From Candidatus Saganbacteria bacterium (GTDB lineage Bacteria > Margulisbacteria > WOR-1 > O2-12-FULL-45-9 > XYB2-FULL-48-7), in contig JAFGHC010000010.1 of NCBI GenBank assembly GCA_016939335.1, forward strand, positions 1 to 42,298: a stretch of DNA of 42,298 bases. The letters run 5' to 3'. The notes under the pieces are model-generated. The model was given only the letters and a program-made list of their open reading frames with translations. It ran no database searches and was not told where the DNA came from. This document shows positions 9,727 through 16,693 of this stretch, one piece after another. Each line of letters opens with the position of its first letter. Positions within the stretch are counted from its first letter, which is position 1. The position numbers and the translations under genes are program-made.

Positions 9727-10211
9727 GCCACCTTATCGAGGCCGAATGCTTTATGAAGGACCTGGACCGCCTTTTTCCCCTGCTCCGCCTTGACCACGCA
9801 GGAGATCTTGATCTCCGAAGTGCTGATCATCTGGATGTTGATCTTTTCCTCCGCCAGCGCGGCGAACATCTTCGAAGCGGTCCCCGGCTGGCTGACCATG
9901 CCGATCCCGACCAGGGAAACCTTGCAGACGTCCGAATCGGAGACGACGTTTTCCGCCCGCAATTGCCTGGCGGCCCGTTCCGTCACCTCGACCGCTCTCT
10001 TCAAGTCGGGCCGGTCGACGGTGAACGCCATGTCGGCCTGGGTGCCGGCGGAGTGGATCGACTGGACGATCATGTCAACATTGATCTTCTCCGCCGCCAG
10101 CGCGCCGAACAGTTCGGCCGCCGTCCCCGGCTGGTCCGGCACTTTCAGTATCCCGATCTTGGCGATATTCTCGTCCAGCGCGATCCCGCGCACCGCTTCT
10201 TTCTTTTCCAT
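9723..10211 (-). CDS. Probable internal translation product: aspartate kinase beta subunit
   Basis: Inside lysC, AGGAGGG (10219-10225) stands 7 bases before an in-frame ATG at 10211. The product, about 162 residues from MEKKEAVRG, holds both ACT domains. Bacillus subtilis and Corynebacterium aspartokinases are known to make such a beta subunit from an internal start, with a similar length and position. The site is seen; its use is inferred. Confidence 0.65.
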   Translation of the reverse strand: MEKKEAVRGIALDENIAKIGILKVPDQPGTAAELFGALAAEKINVDMIVQSIHSAGTQADMAFTVDRPDLKRAVEVTERAARQLRAENVVSDSDVCKVSLVGIGMVSQPGTASKMFAALAEEKINIQMISTSEIKISCVVKAEQGKKAVQVLHKAFGLDKVA

Positions 10212-10967
10212 TTTTCCGCCCTCCTCGCTGATTCTTTCCGGCGACATTATATATGTCCCCTCCGTCTCGTTCTGGCTGGAACGGAGATGGATGACCATGT
10301 CGTAGATGCTGGCGCACTCGACCGAGCGCGGATGCAGCACCTGCGCCCCGAGGCTGGCCAGCTCGAGCATCTCTTCGTAGGAAATGTATTTCAGTTTCCG
10401 GGCCGCCGGGACGATCCGCGGGTCGGTCGTGTAAACACCGTCGACATCGGTATAAATGTCGCAAACCTGCGCTTTAAGCGCCGCCGCGATCGCCACCGCC
10501 GACGTGTCCGAGCCGCCCCGGCCGATCGTGATGATATCGCCCCGGCTGTCGATCCCCTGAAAGCCGGTGACGACCACGACTTTGCCGGCCTTCAGTTCTT
10601 TTTTCAGCCGGTCGAGCTTAATCTCTTTGATGCGGGCTTTTTTGTAAATATCTTCGGTGACGACGCCGGCCTGGCCGCCGGTGAGAGAGACGGCGGGACA
10701 ACCTAGCCCCTGGAGTGCCATCGCCAGGAGCGCGGCGGAAACTTGTTCGCCGGTGGAAACGAGCATGTCATACTCGCGGGGATCGGGATTGTTGGAGACT
10801 TTATGCATCAGGTCAATGAGTTCGTCGGTCGTATGGCCCATCGCGGAGACGATGACGACGGCTTCGTAGCCCGCGTCGCGCGTTTTTTTGACGCGCCGGG
10901 CGACGTTCTTGATCTTTTCCGGCGTGCCGACGGAGGTGCCGCCGTATTTGTGGACGATGACTTCCAT
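9723..10967 (-). CDS. lysC: Aspartate kinase
   Basis: Phosphorylates aspartate, the entry to lysine, threonine, methionine and diaminopimelate synthesis. The 414-residue protein has an N-terminal kinase domain (VHKYGGTSVGTPEKI, VTGFQGID, TIGRGGSDTSAVAIAAAL) and two C-terminal ACT domains (from GILKVPDQPG and VGIGMVSQPG) for feedback control, as in the alpha/beta class. An internal in-frame ATG at 10211 with a strong ribosome binding site can yield a separate beta subunit. plsY follows with a 4-base overlap. No lysine riboswitch can exist, because a TATAAT lies only 9 bases before the start codon. Confidence 0.96.
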   Translation of the reverse strand: MEVIVHKYGGTSVGTPEKIKNVARRVKKTRDAGYEAVVIVSAMGHTTDELIDLMHKVSNNPDPREYDMLVSTGEQVSAALLAMALQGLGCPAVSLTGGQAGVVTEDIYKKARIKEIKLDRLKKELKAGKVVVVTGFQGIDSRGDIITIGRGGSDTSAVAIAAALKAQVCDIYTDVDGVYTTDPRIVPAARKLKYISYEEMLELASLGAQVLHPRSVECASIYDMVIHLRSSQNETEGTYIMSPERISEEGGKMEKKEAVRGIALDENIAKIGILKVPDQPGTAAELFGALAAEKINVDMIVQSIHSAGTQADMAFTVDRPDLKRAVEVTERAARQLRAENVVSDSDVCKVSLVGIGMVSQPGTASKMFAALAEEKINIQMISTSEIKISCVVKAEQGKKAVQVLHKAFGLDKVA

Positions 10968-10976
10968 AGCGGGAAG

Positions 10977-10982
10977 ATTATA
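10977..10982 (-). promoter_or_regulatory. lysC -10 box, nearly leaderless
   Basis: Minus-strand TATAAT ending 9 bases before the lysC ATG; a weak TTGTAA lies 18 bases upstream of it. Expected leader length is only about 2-4 bases. Confidence 0.5.
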
Positions 10983-11023
10983 ACACGCCGGCCGAGGGGC
11001 TTACAAATGAACGAGTTGCTTGT

Positions 11024-11992
11024 CTAAATACCGGCACTCTGTTCCGCCAAGACTCCCGCGCCCAGAAGCCCGGCATCATGGGGCAGTTCCGATAAAGCCA
11101 CTTCAGGGACAATATCGGGCCAGGCGACCAATGCTTTATTGTGCAGTGCCGCCAGTTGTTCTCTTAAAACCGCCATTAACGGCTCACCGATCAACGAAAC
11201 ACCGCCCCCTATCACATGCAACGCCCCTGGGGTAATAAGTTTGGCTATCGCAATGTTGTAAGCCAAATAGTTCATTGCTTCTCTTACAACCGTTTCGGCA
11301 TTATGATTACCGGCCAGAAAAGCTTTCCCCACTTCTTCCGCAGTCCGCCAATCGCTTGCTAAGCTTCTGGGGAACGCGCTCCCGCTAGCGTACTGTTCGG
11401 CACAGCCCCACCGGCTGCCACAACCGCACGGTCTTTTGTCTCCCGCCTCATCAACACCGGCGTTAACGGCAGGCGCATGACCAAATTCCGTCGCTATAGC
11501 TATATTCCCTATAACTATCCCAACGCCATAACCGGTGCCGAGCCCGTGAAAAATGACGTTTTGATGCCGCCGGCCCGCGCCAAACATCGCTTCGCCCATC
11601 GCATCCGTCTGGGCATCGTTATACGCAAAAATCCGTTTGCCCACCCTGTCAGATAGTGCCGAGAAAAAGCCCTGGAAGCCAAATTTCGTTATATTCGCCG
11701 GATGAGGAACCGCCGGCTCTCCGGTCTCTTCGTTGATCGGGCAAGGAACGCCAATCCCGCCAAATCTAGCGTCTTTTCCCCCTTCAAGTTTTCGCATTTC
11801 CACATCTAACGTTGTCACCAATTGGTCTTGACTTGAAAAACTTTTCGTCGGGAGATCGACTTTGCTTATGATCCGCCCTTTATTAGACATCACAGCCAGG
11901 CGAATATGAGTGCCGCCAAAAGCGCCGGTAATAATTAATTGTTCCGGCCTGCTCATATACTTGCTAACCCGGGCAGATATTCCCATTGACAC
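11024..11992 (-). CDS. ROK family sugar kinase-like protein
   Basis: A 322-residue ROK-fold protein. The zinc motif CGCGSRWGCAEQYASG, the EFGH element and the catalytic aspartate in YNDAQTDAMGEAMFGAG are present, so phosphotransfer to a sugar such as glucose or N-acetylmannosamine is plausible. The usual DxGGT phosphate loop reads GAFGGT, with the aspartate changed to alanine. It lies 52 bases downstream of a paralogue, both on the minus strand. The GTG at 11992 was chosen because GGGAG lies 8 bases upstream; ATG at 11986 or 12010 are alternatives. Local base composition looks more A+T-rich than in its neighbours. Confidence 0.82.
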   Translation of the reverse strand: MSMGISARVSKYMSRPEQLIITGAFGGTHIRLAVMSNKGRIISKVDLPTKSFSSQDQLVTTLDVEMRKLEGGKDARFGGIGVPCPINEETGEPAVPHPANITKFGFQGFFSALSDRVGKRIFAYNDAQTDAMGEAMFGAGRRHQNVIFHGLGTGYGVGIVIGNIAIATEFGHAPAVNAGVDEAGDKRPCGCGSRWGCAEQYASGSAFPRSLASDWRTAEEVGKAFLAGNHNAETVVREAMNYLAYNIAIAKLITPGALHVIGGGVSLIGEPLMAVLREQLAALHNKALVAWPDIVPEVALSELPHDAGLLGAGVLAEQSAGI

Positions 11993-12044
11993 GCCACTTT
12001 CTCCCTTCATTCTATCCAAAACAGTATCTGGGGTCCCGAAAAAA

Positions 12045-13004
12045 TCAGGTGCCTGCTTTATTTTCGGCCAAAATGGCCAGGCCGAGCAGGCCGGCGTTGC
12101 CGTTCAGTTCCGTCAGGACCACGTCCGGAGCCAGGTCATATCCCCACGCAACAACACCGGGCTGCCTAAGCTTGCTTCTCAAAACATCCAATAATTTGCT
12201 GCCAATATTGGCCAAGCCACCGCCGATCACGTGGCGCCCGCCCAAGACCTGCAGATGGACGTTGGCGATATGCACCGCCAGATAGGACATGGCGTCATCA
12301 AAGATCTTGTTGGCATAAACATCGCAGCCTTCCGAGATGATCTTCCCCAGCTCGCTTCCCTCCAGCCTAACGCCGGTCATATCATAGTATTGCTCGGTCA
12401 GGGCCGGAGGTGTAACGTACGCTTCTATGTCGCCGCGGGCGCGGCAGCCGCACAATCTGGCTTCAGGATAAAGGAGCGGATTGACCGCTTTATTGTGGCC
12501 AAATTCAGCGCGAAAGACCTGGCGGTCGCGCACTATCGCGGAACCGAAGCCGCGGCCGAGACTGTGCCAGACCATATCGTTAACATGGACATAACGGCCG
12601 GCCCCCCAGACCGCCTCACCCATCCCTCCAGCTTCGCCGTTATTAAATCCGAAGAACTTTATCCCGGTCGCTTGCGACAGTGAGCCGATAAAACCGTTAA
12701 AGCTGTAATTCACATTCGGCGGCGTTCTGGTCGGTTCTCCATTCTCGTCGGTCGGGCAGGGAAAGCCGACCCCGCCGAGCTTGACCGTCTCCACGTTCAG
12801 TTTCTTGATCTCGGCGGCGACGCGCTCAACCAATTTTGCCTGACTGGTAAACGCGTCCATAGGAACGCGCGCTTCTCGCAGCTTTTCCTTTTGCATGACA
12901 ACCGCCAGGCGGCAATTGAGCGCGCCGATATCGACCGACACGCAAGGCCGCGGCGGCCTGGCCAGATACTCGCTCACTCTTGGATGGACCGCTTCAGTGT
13001 TCAT
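12045..13004 (-). CDS. ROK family paralogue, probably catalytically inactive
   Basis: A 319-residue relative of the downstream ROK protein, alignable from RVSEYLARP onward (against RVSKYMSRP). It keeps the fold markers GVGFPCP, EFGHNKAVN and HVIGGGL but lacks the expected active-site residues: DIGGT is DIGALN, the catalytic ND pair is NN (FNNGEAGGMGE), and the zinc motif CxCG..GCxE is degraded to CGCRARGDIEAY. It may be a regulatory or sugar-sensing partner of the neighbour. GGAGAGG precedes the ATG at a normal distance. The direction of loss (duplication, then decay) is inferred. Confidence 0.85.
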   Translation of the reverse strand: MNTEAVHPRVSEYLARPPRPCVSVDIGALNCRLAVVMQKEKLREARVPMDAFTSQAKLVERVAAEIKKLNVETVKLGGVGFPCPTDENGEPTRTPPNVNYSFNGFIGSLSQATGIKFFGFNNGEAGGMGEAVWGAGRYVHVNDMVWHSLGRGFGSAIVRDRQVFRAEFGHNKAVNPLLYPEARLCGCRARGDIEAYVTPPALTEQYYDMTGVRLEGSELGKIISEGCDVYANKIFDDAMSYLAVHIANVHLQVLGGRHVIGGGLANIGSKLLDVLRSKLRQPGVVAWGYDLAPDVVLTELNGNAGLLGLAILAENKAGT

Positions 13005-13128
13005 ATAAACCTCTCCATTGTGATTTCCGGTCTGGGTTGCTCGGCGGCCGGTTTACGCTAAATCGTTATCGGCGGGGCGGTCGGAAAATTTCAGTGGATT
13101 TTACGAACGGATCATTTCGGCGCGAGGA

Positions 13129-13671
13129 TCACGATTCAGTCAAGAAGAATATCCCCATCGAGCGGGGGTGCGGTCTAAATTCCAGTCCGGGCAGAGGAAC
13201 GGCCACCCGCACATAATCCAGGAGCGAATCAAGATGCCGGTAGATCGAAAAATGGATTTCCATTCTGCCGTGGTTCGCCCCAAGCCGGGCCGTAATACAT
13301 CGCGAGCGGGCAACAAGGTCCGTAACAGAATGGGACCCGACGCGAGTCAAGCCGTGCTGGCTGAGAGTAGATTTCATCATGTCAACCGCCTGACCGAAAT
13401 TGGTCAGCTCCCCGGGTAAAAAAGCGAGCCCCCTCTCGAGCTCGAGCACCCGGCTGTCCCGATTAATCCTTTTCAGGCTATCGGCTAGCCTGACTCCCGT
13501 ATCAACCACCACAACTTTTGACCTGAATGGGAGGACTTCGATCCGTCCGGCTAATTTTGCCAGAGCAGGTATCTCCGCCAAGAGCTGATGGCCCAATTTA
13601 GGCGCTACCTGCTTGATAATAGCCGGCGGTGGGGGAAATTCTTTTACGGCCAAATGAATACGGTCAAACAT
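13129..13671 (-). CDS. Unknown protein
   Basis: A 180-residue soluble protein with no recognised family. The middle (FRSKVVVVDTGVRLADSLKRI) has a hydrophobic strand followed by a helix. The N-terminus (EFPPPPAIIKQVAPKLGHQLL) is proline-rich, and histidines cluster in MEIHFSIYRHLD. No signal or membrane segment is visible. It is upstream of and in the same direction as the two ROK genes, 124 bases away, so co-transcription is possible. Sensible amino-acid composition and the absence of a better opposite-strand frame support a real gene. Confidence 0.55.
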   Translation of the reverse strand: MFDRIHLAVKEFPPPPAIIKQVAPKLGHQLLAEIPALAKLAGRIEVLPFRSKVVVVDTGVRLADSLKRINRDSRVLELERGLAFLPGELTNFGQAVDMMKSTLSQHGLTRVGSHSVTDLVARSRCITARLGANHGRMEIHFSIYRHLDSLLDYVRVAVPLPGLEFRPHPRSMGIFFLTES

Positions 13672-13852
13672 AATTTATTCTTTCATGATCAGGCAATACC
13701 TAAATGGTCTTCGACAGAATGGGGGAAAAATTTCATCTGGTGATCTTAGCGCCCACGATCTGTGACGGGCCTTAGTGCCTTAGCGGCTATCCCTTTTCGT
13801 GATCTGCCGCCAGGGCGCAAAAGCATCAGGGGCACAAATTACGAATTACGCA
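13672..13852. other. Intergenic spacer
   Basis: About 180 bases between the unknown gene and the rsuA-type gene. Apart from a short heptamer array beside the rsuA stop (13835-13855), no gene, promoter or terminator could be supported. Confidence 0.4.
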
Positions 13853-13855
13853 TCA
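13835..13855. repeat. Three-unit heptamer array at the 3' end of the rsuA-type gene
   Basis: CAAATTA, CGAATTA, CGCATCA in tandem, running into the stop codon of the pseudouridine synthase gene. It is related to the ATTCGTC family. Confidence 0.5.
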
Positions 13856-14545
13856 AGAGCGCAGGTCCTTGATCTCTTCGGCTGTCAGCGGGCGGTGTTG
13901 ACCGGGCTTGAGGTCGCCGAGCCGAAGATTCTTGATCCGCACTCTTTTCAGGGCGACAACCTTATTCCCGACCGCCTCGACCATCAGTCTGATCTGGCGC
14001 TTGCGCCCTTCCTGCAGGACGATCGAGAAGCTTTTCTCCCCCAACCGCTTGACCTTCGCCGGCAGGGTCTTTTTCCCGTCAATTACAATTCCGGATGATA
14101 AACTCCTCAATGCGTCATTCGGCATTCGGCATTCGACATTAACAATGTATTCCTTTTCGTGTTCATACCGCGGGTGCATCAGCCGGTTCGCCAGCTCGCC
14201 GTCGTTAGTCAGGAGCATCAGCCCTTCGGAGGCCTGGTCCAGGCGCCCGACCGGATAGAGCCGCTCATCGCCCCCCTTAATTAAGTCGCAGATCGTCGGT
14301 TCGCCCCGCTGGGAGACGCAGGAGCTGACGACGCCGCGCGGCTTGTTCAGCTTGAGGTAGATTTTCTTGGGCCCCGGCCTGACCGGCTTGCCTTCAGCCT
14401 CGACTTTATCTTCGGCCGGATCGATCTTTGTCCCCAACCGATCAACGATCTTCCCGTTAACGCTGACCTTCCCCGCCGCGATCAGCTCTTCCGCTTTCCG
14501 GCGGGAAGTTATGCCGCAGTCAGCCAGAAATTTCTGGAGTCTCAC
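13853..14545 (-). CDS. RsuA/RluB-family rRNA pseudouridine synthase
   Basis: Isomerises uridine to pseudouridine in rRNA. The 230 residues comprise an S4 RNA-binding domain (VRLQKFLADCGITSRRKAEELIAAGKVSVNG) and the catalytic domain with YPVGRLDQASEGLMLLTNDGELA, whose aspartate is the nucleophile, plus EGRKRQIRLM. It is closest in style to RluB, but the target base cannot be fixed. The start was set at GTG 14545, where GGGGAAAGG precedes the S4 domain; a longer reading adds 44 low-complexity residues from a REP-like palindrome and is unlikely. A heptamer array (14113-14140) encodes VECRMPND without changing local length. Confidence 0.92.
   Translation of the reverse strand: MRLQKFLADCGITSRRKAEELIAAGKVSVNGKIVDRLGTKIDPAEDKVEAEGKPVRPGPKKIYLKLNKPRGVVSSCVSQRGEPTICDLIKGGDERLYPVGRLDQASEGLMLLTNDGELANRLMHPRYEHEKEYIVNVECRMPNDALRSLSSGIVIDGKKTLPAKVKRLGEKSFSIVLQEGRKRQIRLMVEAVGNKVVALKRVRIKNLRLGDLKPGQHRPLTAEEIKDLRS
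14113..14140. repeat. Four-unit heptamer array inside the rsuA-type gene
   Basis: CGTCATT, CGGCATT twice, CGACATT. It encodes part of the strand VECRMPND in the catalytic domain. Confidence 0.75.
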
Positions 14546-14552
14546 CTGCCTT

Positions 14553-14603
14553 TCCCCTCTCCCTCTGGGAGAGGGAGGCAGGTTACGTGTCAGCGGGTGA
14601 GGG
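14553..14603. repeat. REP-like palindrome in the rsuA-type leader
   Basis: CCCTCTCCC, a 2-base loop, GGGAGAGGG, then GGGTGAGGG about 20 bases later. This arrangement resembles an extragenic palindrome seen in unrelated bacterial genomes. It fills the space between the macrodomain stop and the pseudouridine synthase start. Confidence 0.6.
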
Positions 14604-14606
14604 AGC

Positions 14607-15161
14607 TTACGCGCCGGCGGCATTAACGTAGGCCTCATAAGTTTCTTTGTTGAAAAGAACGAAGCGGACCTCCCCAACAGAACTCACTTGCGCCAAAAAA
14701 TCCTTGACCGCTTTGACGGCGATCGGCGCCGCCTCATTGAGAGGATAACGGTAAGCCCCGGTCGAGATCGACGGAAAAGCGACCGTTCTCAACCCCTTTT
14801 CCGCCGCCAGCTTGAGGCTTTCGAGATAACAGCTGCTCAACAATTTTCCTTGCTCATCCCTGCTCCTCCCTGCCACTCCCTGTCTCTCCCTGTAAACCGG
14901 CCCCACAGTATGAATGACGTGCCGAGCCGGCAGGTCACCGCCGGTCGTGATCATCGCCTGTCCGGTCGGCAGCCGTCCGTGTTTTGCCACATAAGCCTTG
15001 CATTCCTCAAGTATCTTCGGCCCGCCGGCCCGGTGGATCGCGCCGTCCACCCCGCCCCCGCCCATCAATGAAGAGTTAGCCGCATTGACGATGGCATCGA
15101 CCTTCTGTTCGGTGATATCGCCTTCGAGCAGTACCAGTTCCCTGCCTTCACTTATCTTCAC
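14607..15161 (-). CDS. Macrodomain protein (YmdB/ADP-ribose-binding type)
   Basis: A 184-residue macrodomain that likely binds or hydrolyses ADP-ribose derivatives such as O-acetyl-ADP-ribose. Seen: LLEGDITEQKVDAIVNAANSSLMGGGGVDGAIHRAGGP (the ligand-binding loop), HVIHTVGPVY and FPSISTGAYRYPLNEAA. The start was placed at GTG 15161, which directly precedes the domain and lies 6 bases after TATACT. A longer reading to 15197 would overlap yajQ. A decamer array (14851-14890) inserts RERQGVAGRSRDEQG after HTVGPVY, lengthening a surface loop. It is divergent from yajQ, whose -10 box overlaps its own. Confidence 0.9.
   Translation of the reverse strand: MKISEGRELVLLEGDITEQKVDAIVNAANSSLMGGGGVDGAIHRAGGPKILEECKAYVAKHGRLPTGQAMITTGGDLPARHVIHTVGPVYRERQGVAGRSRDEQGKLLSSCYLESLKLAAEKGLRTVAFPSISTGAYRYPLNEAAPIAVKAVKDFLAQVSSVGEVRFVLFNKETYEAYVNAAGA
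14851..14890. repeat. Four-unit decamer array inside the macrodomain gene
   Basis: Four 10-mers of the form TGCTCCTCCC. A very similar decamer array lies in valS at 24231-24270. In frame it encodes an arginine/glutamine-rich loop. Confidence 0.75.
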
Positions 15162-15175
15162 GTCTATAGTATAAT
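15147..15175 (+). promoter_or_regulatory. yajQ promoter, predicted leaderless
   Basis: TTCACT (15147-15152), exactly 17 bases, TATAAT (15170-15175), then 7 bases to the ATG at 15183. No ribosome binding site is present, so a leaderless mRNA is likely. Confidence 0.7.
15168..15173 (-). promoter_or_regulatory. Macrodomain -10 box, overlapping the yajQ -10
   Basis: Minus-strand TATACT, 6 bases before the GTG at 15161. Four of its bases are shared with the yajQ TATAAT. No good -35 is visible. Confidence 0.4.
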
Positions 15176-15182
15176 TGATTAC

Positions 15183-15674
15183 ATGCCGCAAGACCATTCA
15201 TTCGACATCGTCAGCCAGCCGAACGCCCAGGAGGTCGATAACGCGCTCCTGATGGCGGCCAAGGAGCTGGCCAACCGCTTTGATTTTAAGGGGAGCATCA
15301 GCTCGATCGCCAAAGAGGGCGACAAGATCAAGCTGGTCTCGGAGGACGAATTCAAGCTGAAGAACGTCTGGAACATCCTCACGGAGAAGTTCGCCAAACG
15401 GCAGGTCCCGCTCAAGTTCTTCGAGCCGGGCAAGGTCGAAACTTCGCTCGGCGGCAGCGTTAAGCAGGAGATCACCATCAAGAAAGGGATCCCCCAGGAG
15501 CGGGCCAAAGAAATGACCAAATTGATCAAAGCCTCCGGCCTGAAGGTCCAGGCCCAGATCCAGGGGGACGAGATCAGGGTCTCCGGCAAAAAGCTCGACG
15601 ATCTGCAGGCGGTCATCGCCCGGATCAAGGCGGCCAACCTGCCGATCGCCCTCTCCTTCACCAACTACCGCTGA
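15183..15674 (+). CDS. yajQ: YajQ family nucleotide-binding protein
   Basis: A 163-residue member of the YajQ/DUF520 family: two ferredoxin-like halves, N-terminal SFDIVSQPNAQEVDNALLMAAKELANRFDFKGS and C-terminal GDEIRVSGKKLDDLQAVIARIK. Family members bind nucleotides, including cyclic-di-GMP in Xanthomonas, but the role here is unproven. Length is typical. It opens the plus-strand series yajQ-rlmN-rimO-pgsA-cinA, with rlmN starting 2 bases after its stop. Confidence 0.95.
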   Translation: MPQDHSFDIVSQPNAQEVDNALLMAAKELANRFDFKGSISSIAKEGDKIKLVSEDEFKLKNVWNILTEKFAKRQVPLKFFEPGKVETSLGGSVKQEITIKKGIPQERAKEMTKLIKASGLKVQAQIQGDEIRVSGKKLDDLQAVIARIKAANLPIALSFTNYR

Positions 15675-15676
15675 CC

Positions 15677-16693
15677 GTGCAAAACATCGTCAATAAAAGC
15701 CTGGACGAGCTCCAGTCATATTTTGCGGAGAACGGCCTGCCCGCTTACCGGGCGGGGCAGGTCTACAGCTGGCTCCACCGCAAGCTGACGTTCAATTTCG
15801 ACGGCATGACCGACCTGGGCCAAGAGCTGCGCGAGTGGCTGAAGGAAAAATATTATATCAAGACGCTGGCCCTGAAACATTCCGTCACGGCCGCCGACGG
15901 GACGAAGAAATACCTTTTTGAACTGCTCGACGGCCACCGGATCGAAAGCGTTCTGCTGTCCGATGACACCGGCCGGAAGACCGTCTGCGTTTCGACGCAG
16001 GCCGGCTGCCCGCTCGGCTGCGCTTTCTGCGCCACCGGCCGCGACGGCCTGCAACGGGACCTCGAAACCTCGGAAATACTCGGCCAGGTCTATGCGATCG
16101 CCGAAGAAACGCAGGACATCTCCAACGTCGTCTTCATGGGAATGGGCGAGCCGTTCCTGAATTACGCGAACCTGCTCAAAGCGATCAAGATACTCACGTC
16201 CAAAGAGGGGGCGAATTTCGGCCAGCGCAAGATCACCGTCTCGACCTGCGGCCTGGCCGACAAGATCAGGGCGTTCGCCCGCGAGAACCTGCAGGTGCGG
16301 CTGGCCGTCTCGCTCAATTCCGCCGACGATAACGTTCGCGCCAGACTGATGCCGGTCAACCGCAAGCATCCGCTCGGCGCCCTGCACGAGGCGATCAAAT
16401 ACTATATTAAAACGACCGGCCGGCGCGTCACGCTGGAATACGTCATGCTTGCCGGCGTCAACGACCGCCGCTCCGATCTCGAGGCGCTGAAGCGGTTCTG
16501 CCGCGGGCTGAACGTCAACGTCAACCTGATCCCGTTCAACCGCTTCGGCAAAACGTTCAAGGCTTCGTCCGCCGCCACGCTCGACTTCTTTGTCAAAGCC
16601 CTGCTCTCGGAAGACATCAACACGATCGTCCGGCACAGCCGCGGGGAAGAGATCGAGGCCGCCTGCGGGCAACTCGCGGCTAAGAAGAAATGA
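15677..16693 (+). CDS. rlmN: 23S rRNA A2503 / tRNA A37 C2-methyltransferase (RlmN)
   Basis: A radical-SAM enzyme that methylates C2 of A2503 in 23S rRNA and A37 of some tRNAs. The 338 residues include the iron-sulfur motif CPLGCAFCATG (CxxxCxxC), the upstream methyl-carrying region VCVSTQAGC, FMGMGEPFLNY, the SLNSADD segment, EYVMLAGVND and the C-terminal ACGQL with the second catalytic cysteine. All key cysteines are present. It starts with GTG 2 bases after yajQ and overlaps rimO by 4 bases (ATGA). Confidence 0.96.
   Translation: MQNIVNKSLDELQSYFAENGLPAYRAGQVYSWLHRKLTFNFDGMTDLGQELREWLKEKYYIKTLALKHSVTAADGTKKYLFELLDGHRIESVLLSDDTGRKTVCVSTQAGCPLGCAFCATGRDGLQRDLETSEILGQVYAIAEETQDISNVVFMGMGEPFLNYANLLKAIKILTSKEGANFGQRKITVSTCGLADKIRAFARENLQVRLAVSLNSADDNVRARLMPVNRKHPLGALHEAIKYYIKTTGRRVTLEYVMLAGVNDRRSDLEALKRFCRGLNVNVNLIPFNRFGKTFKASSAATLDFFVKALLSEDINTIVRHSRGEEIEAACGQLAAKKK

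Noticed and set aside
10968-11023. Lysine riboswitch upstream of lysC
   Set aside because: Only 55 bases separate lysC from the next gene and the -10 box is 9 bases from the ATG.
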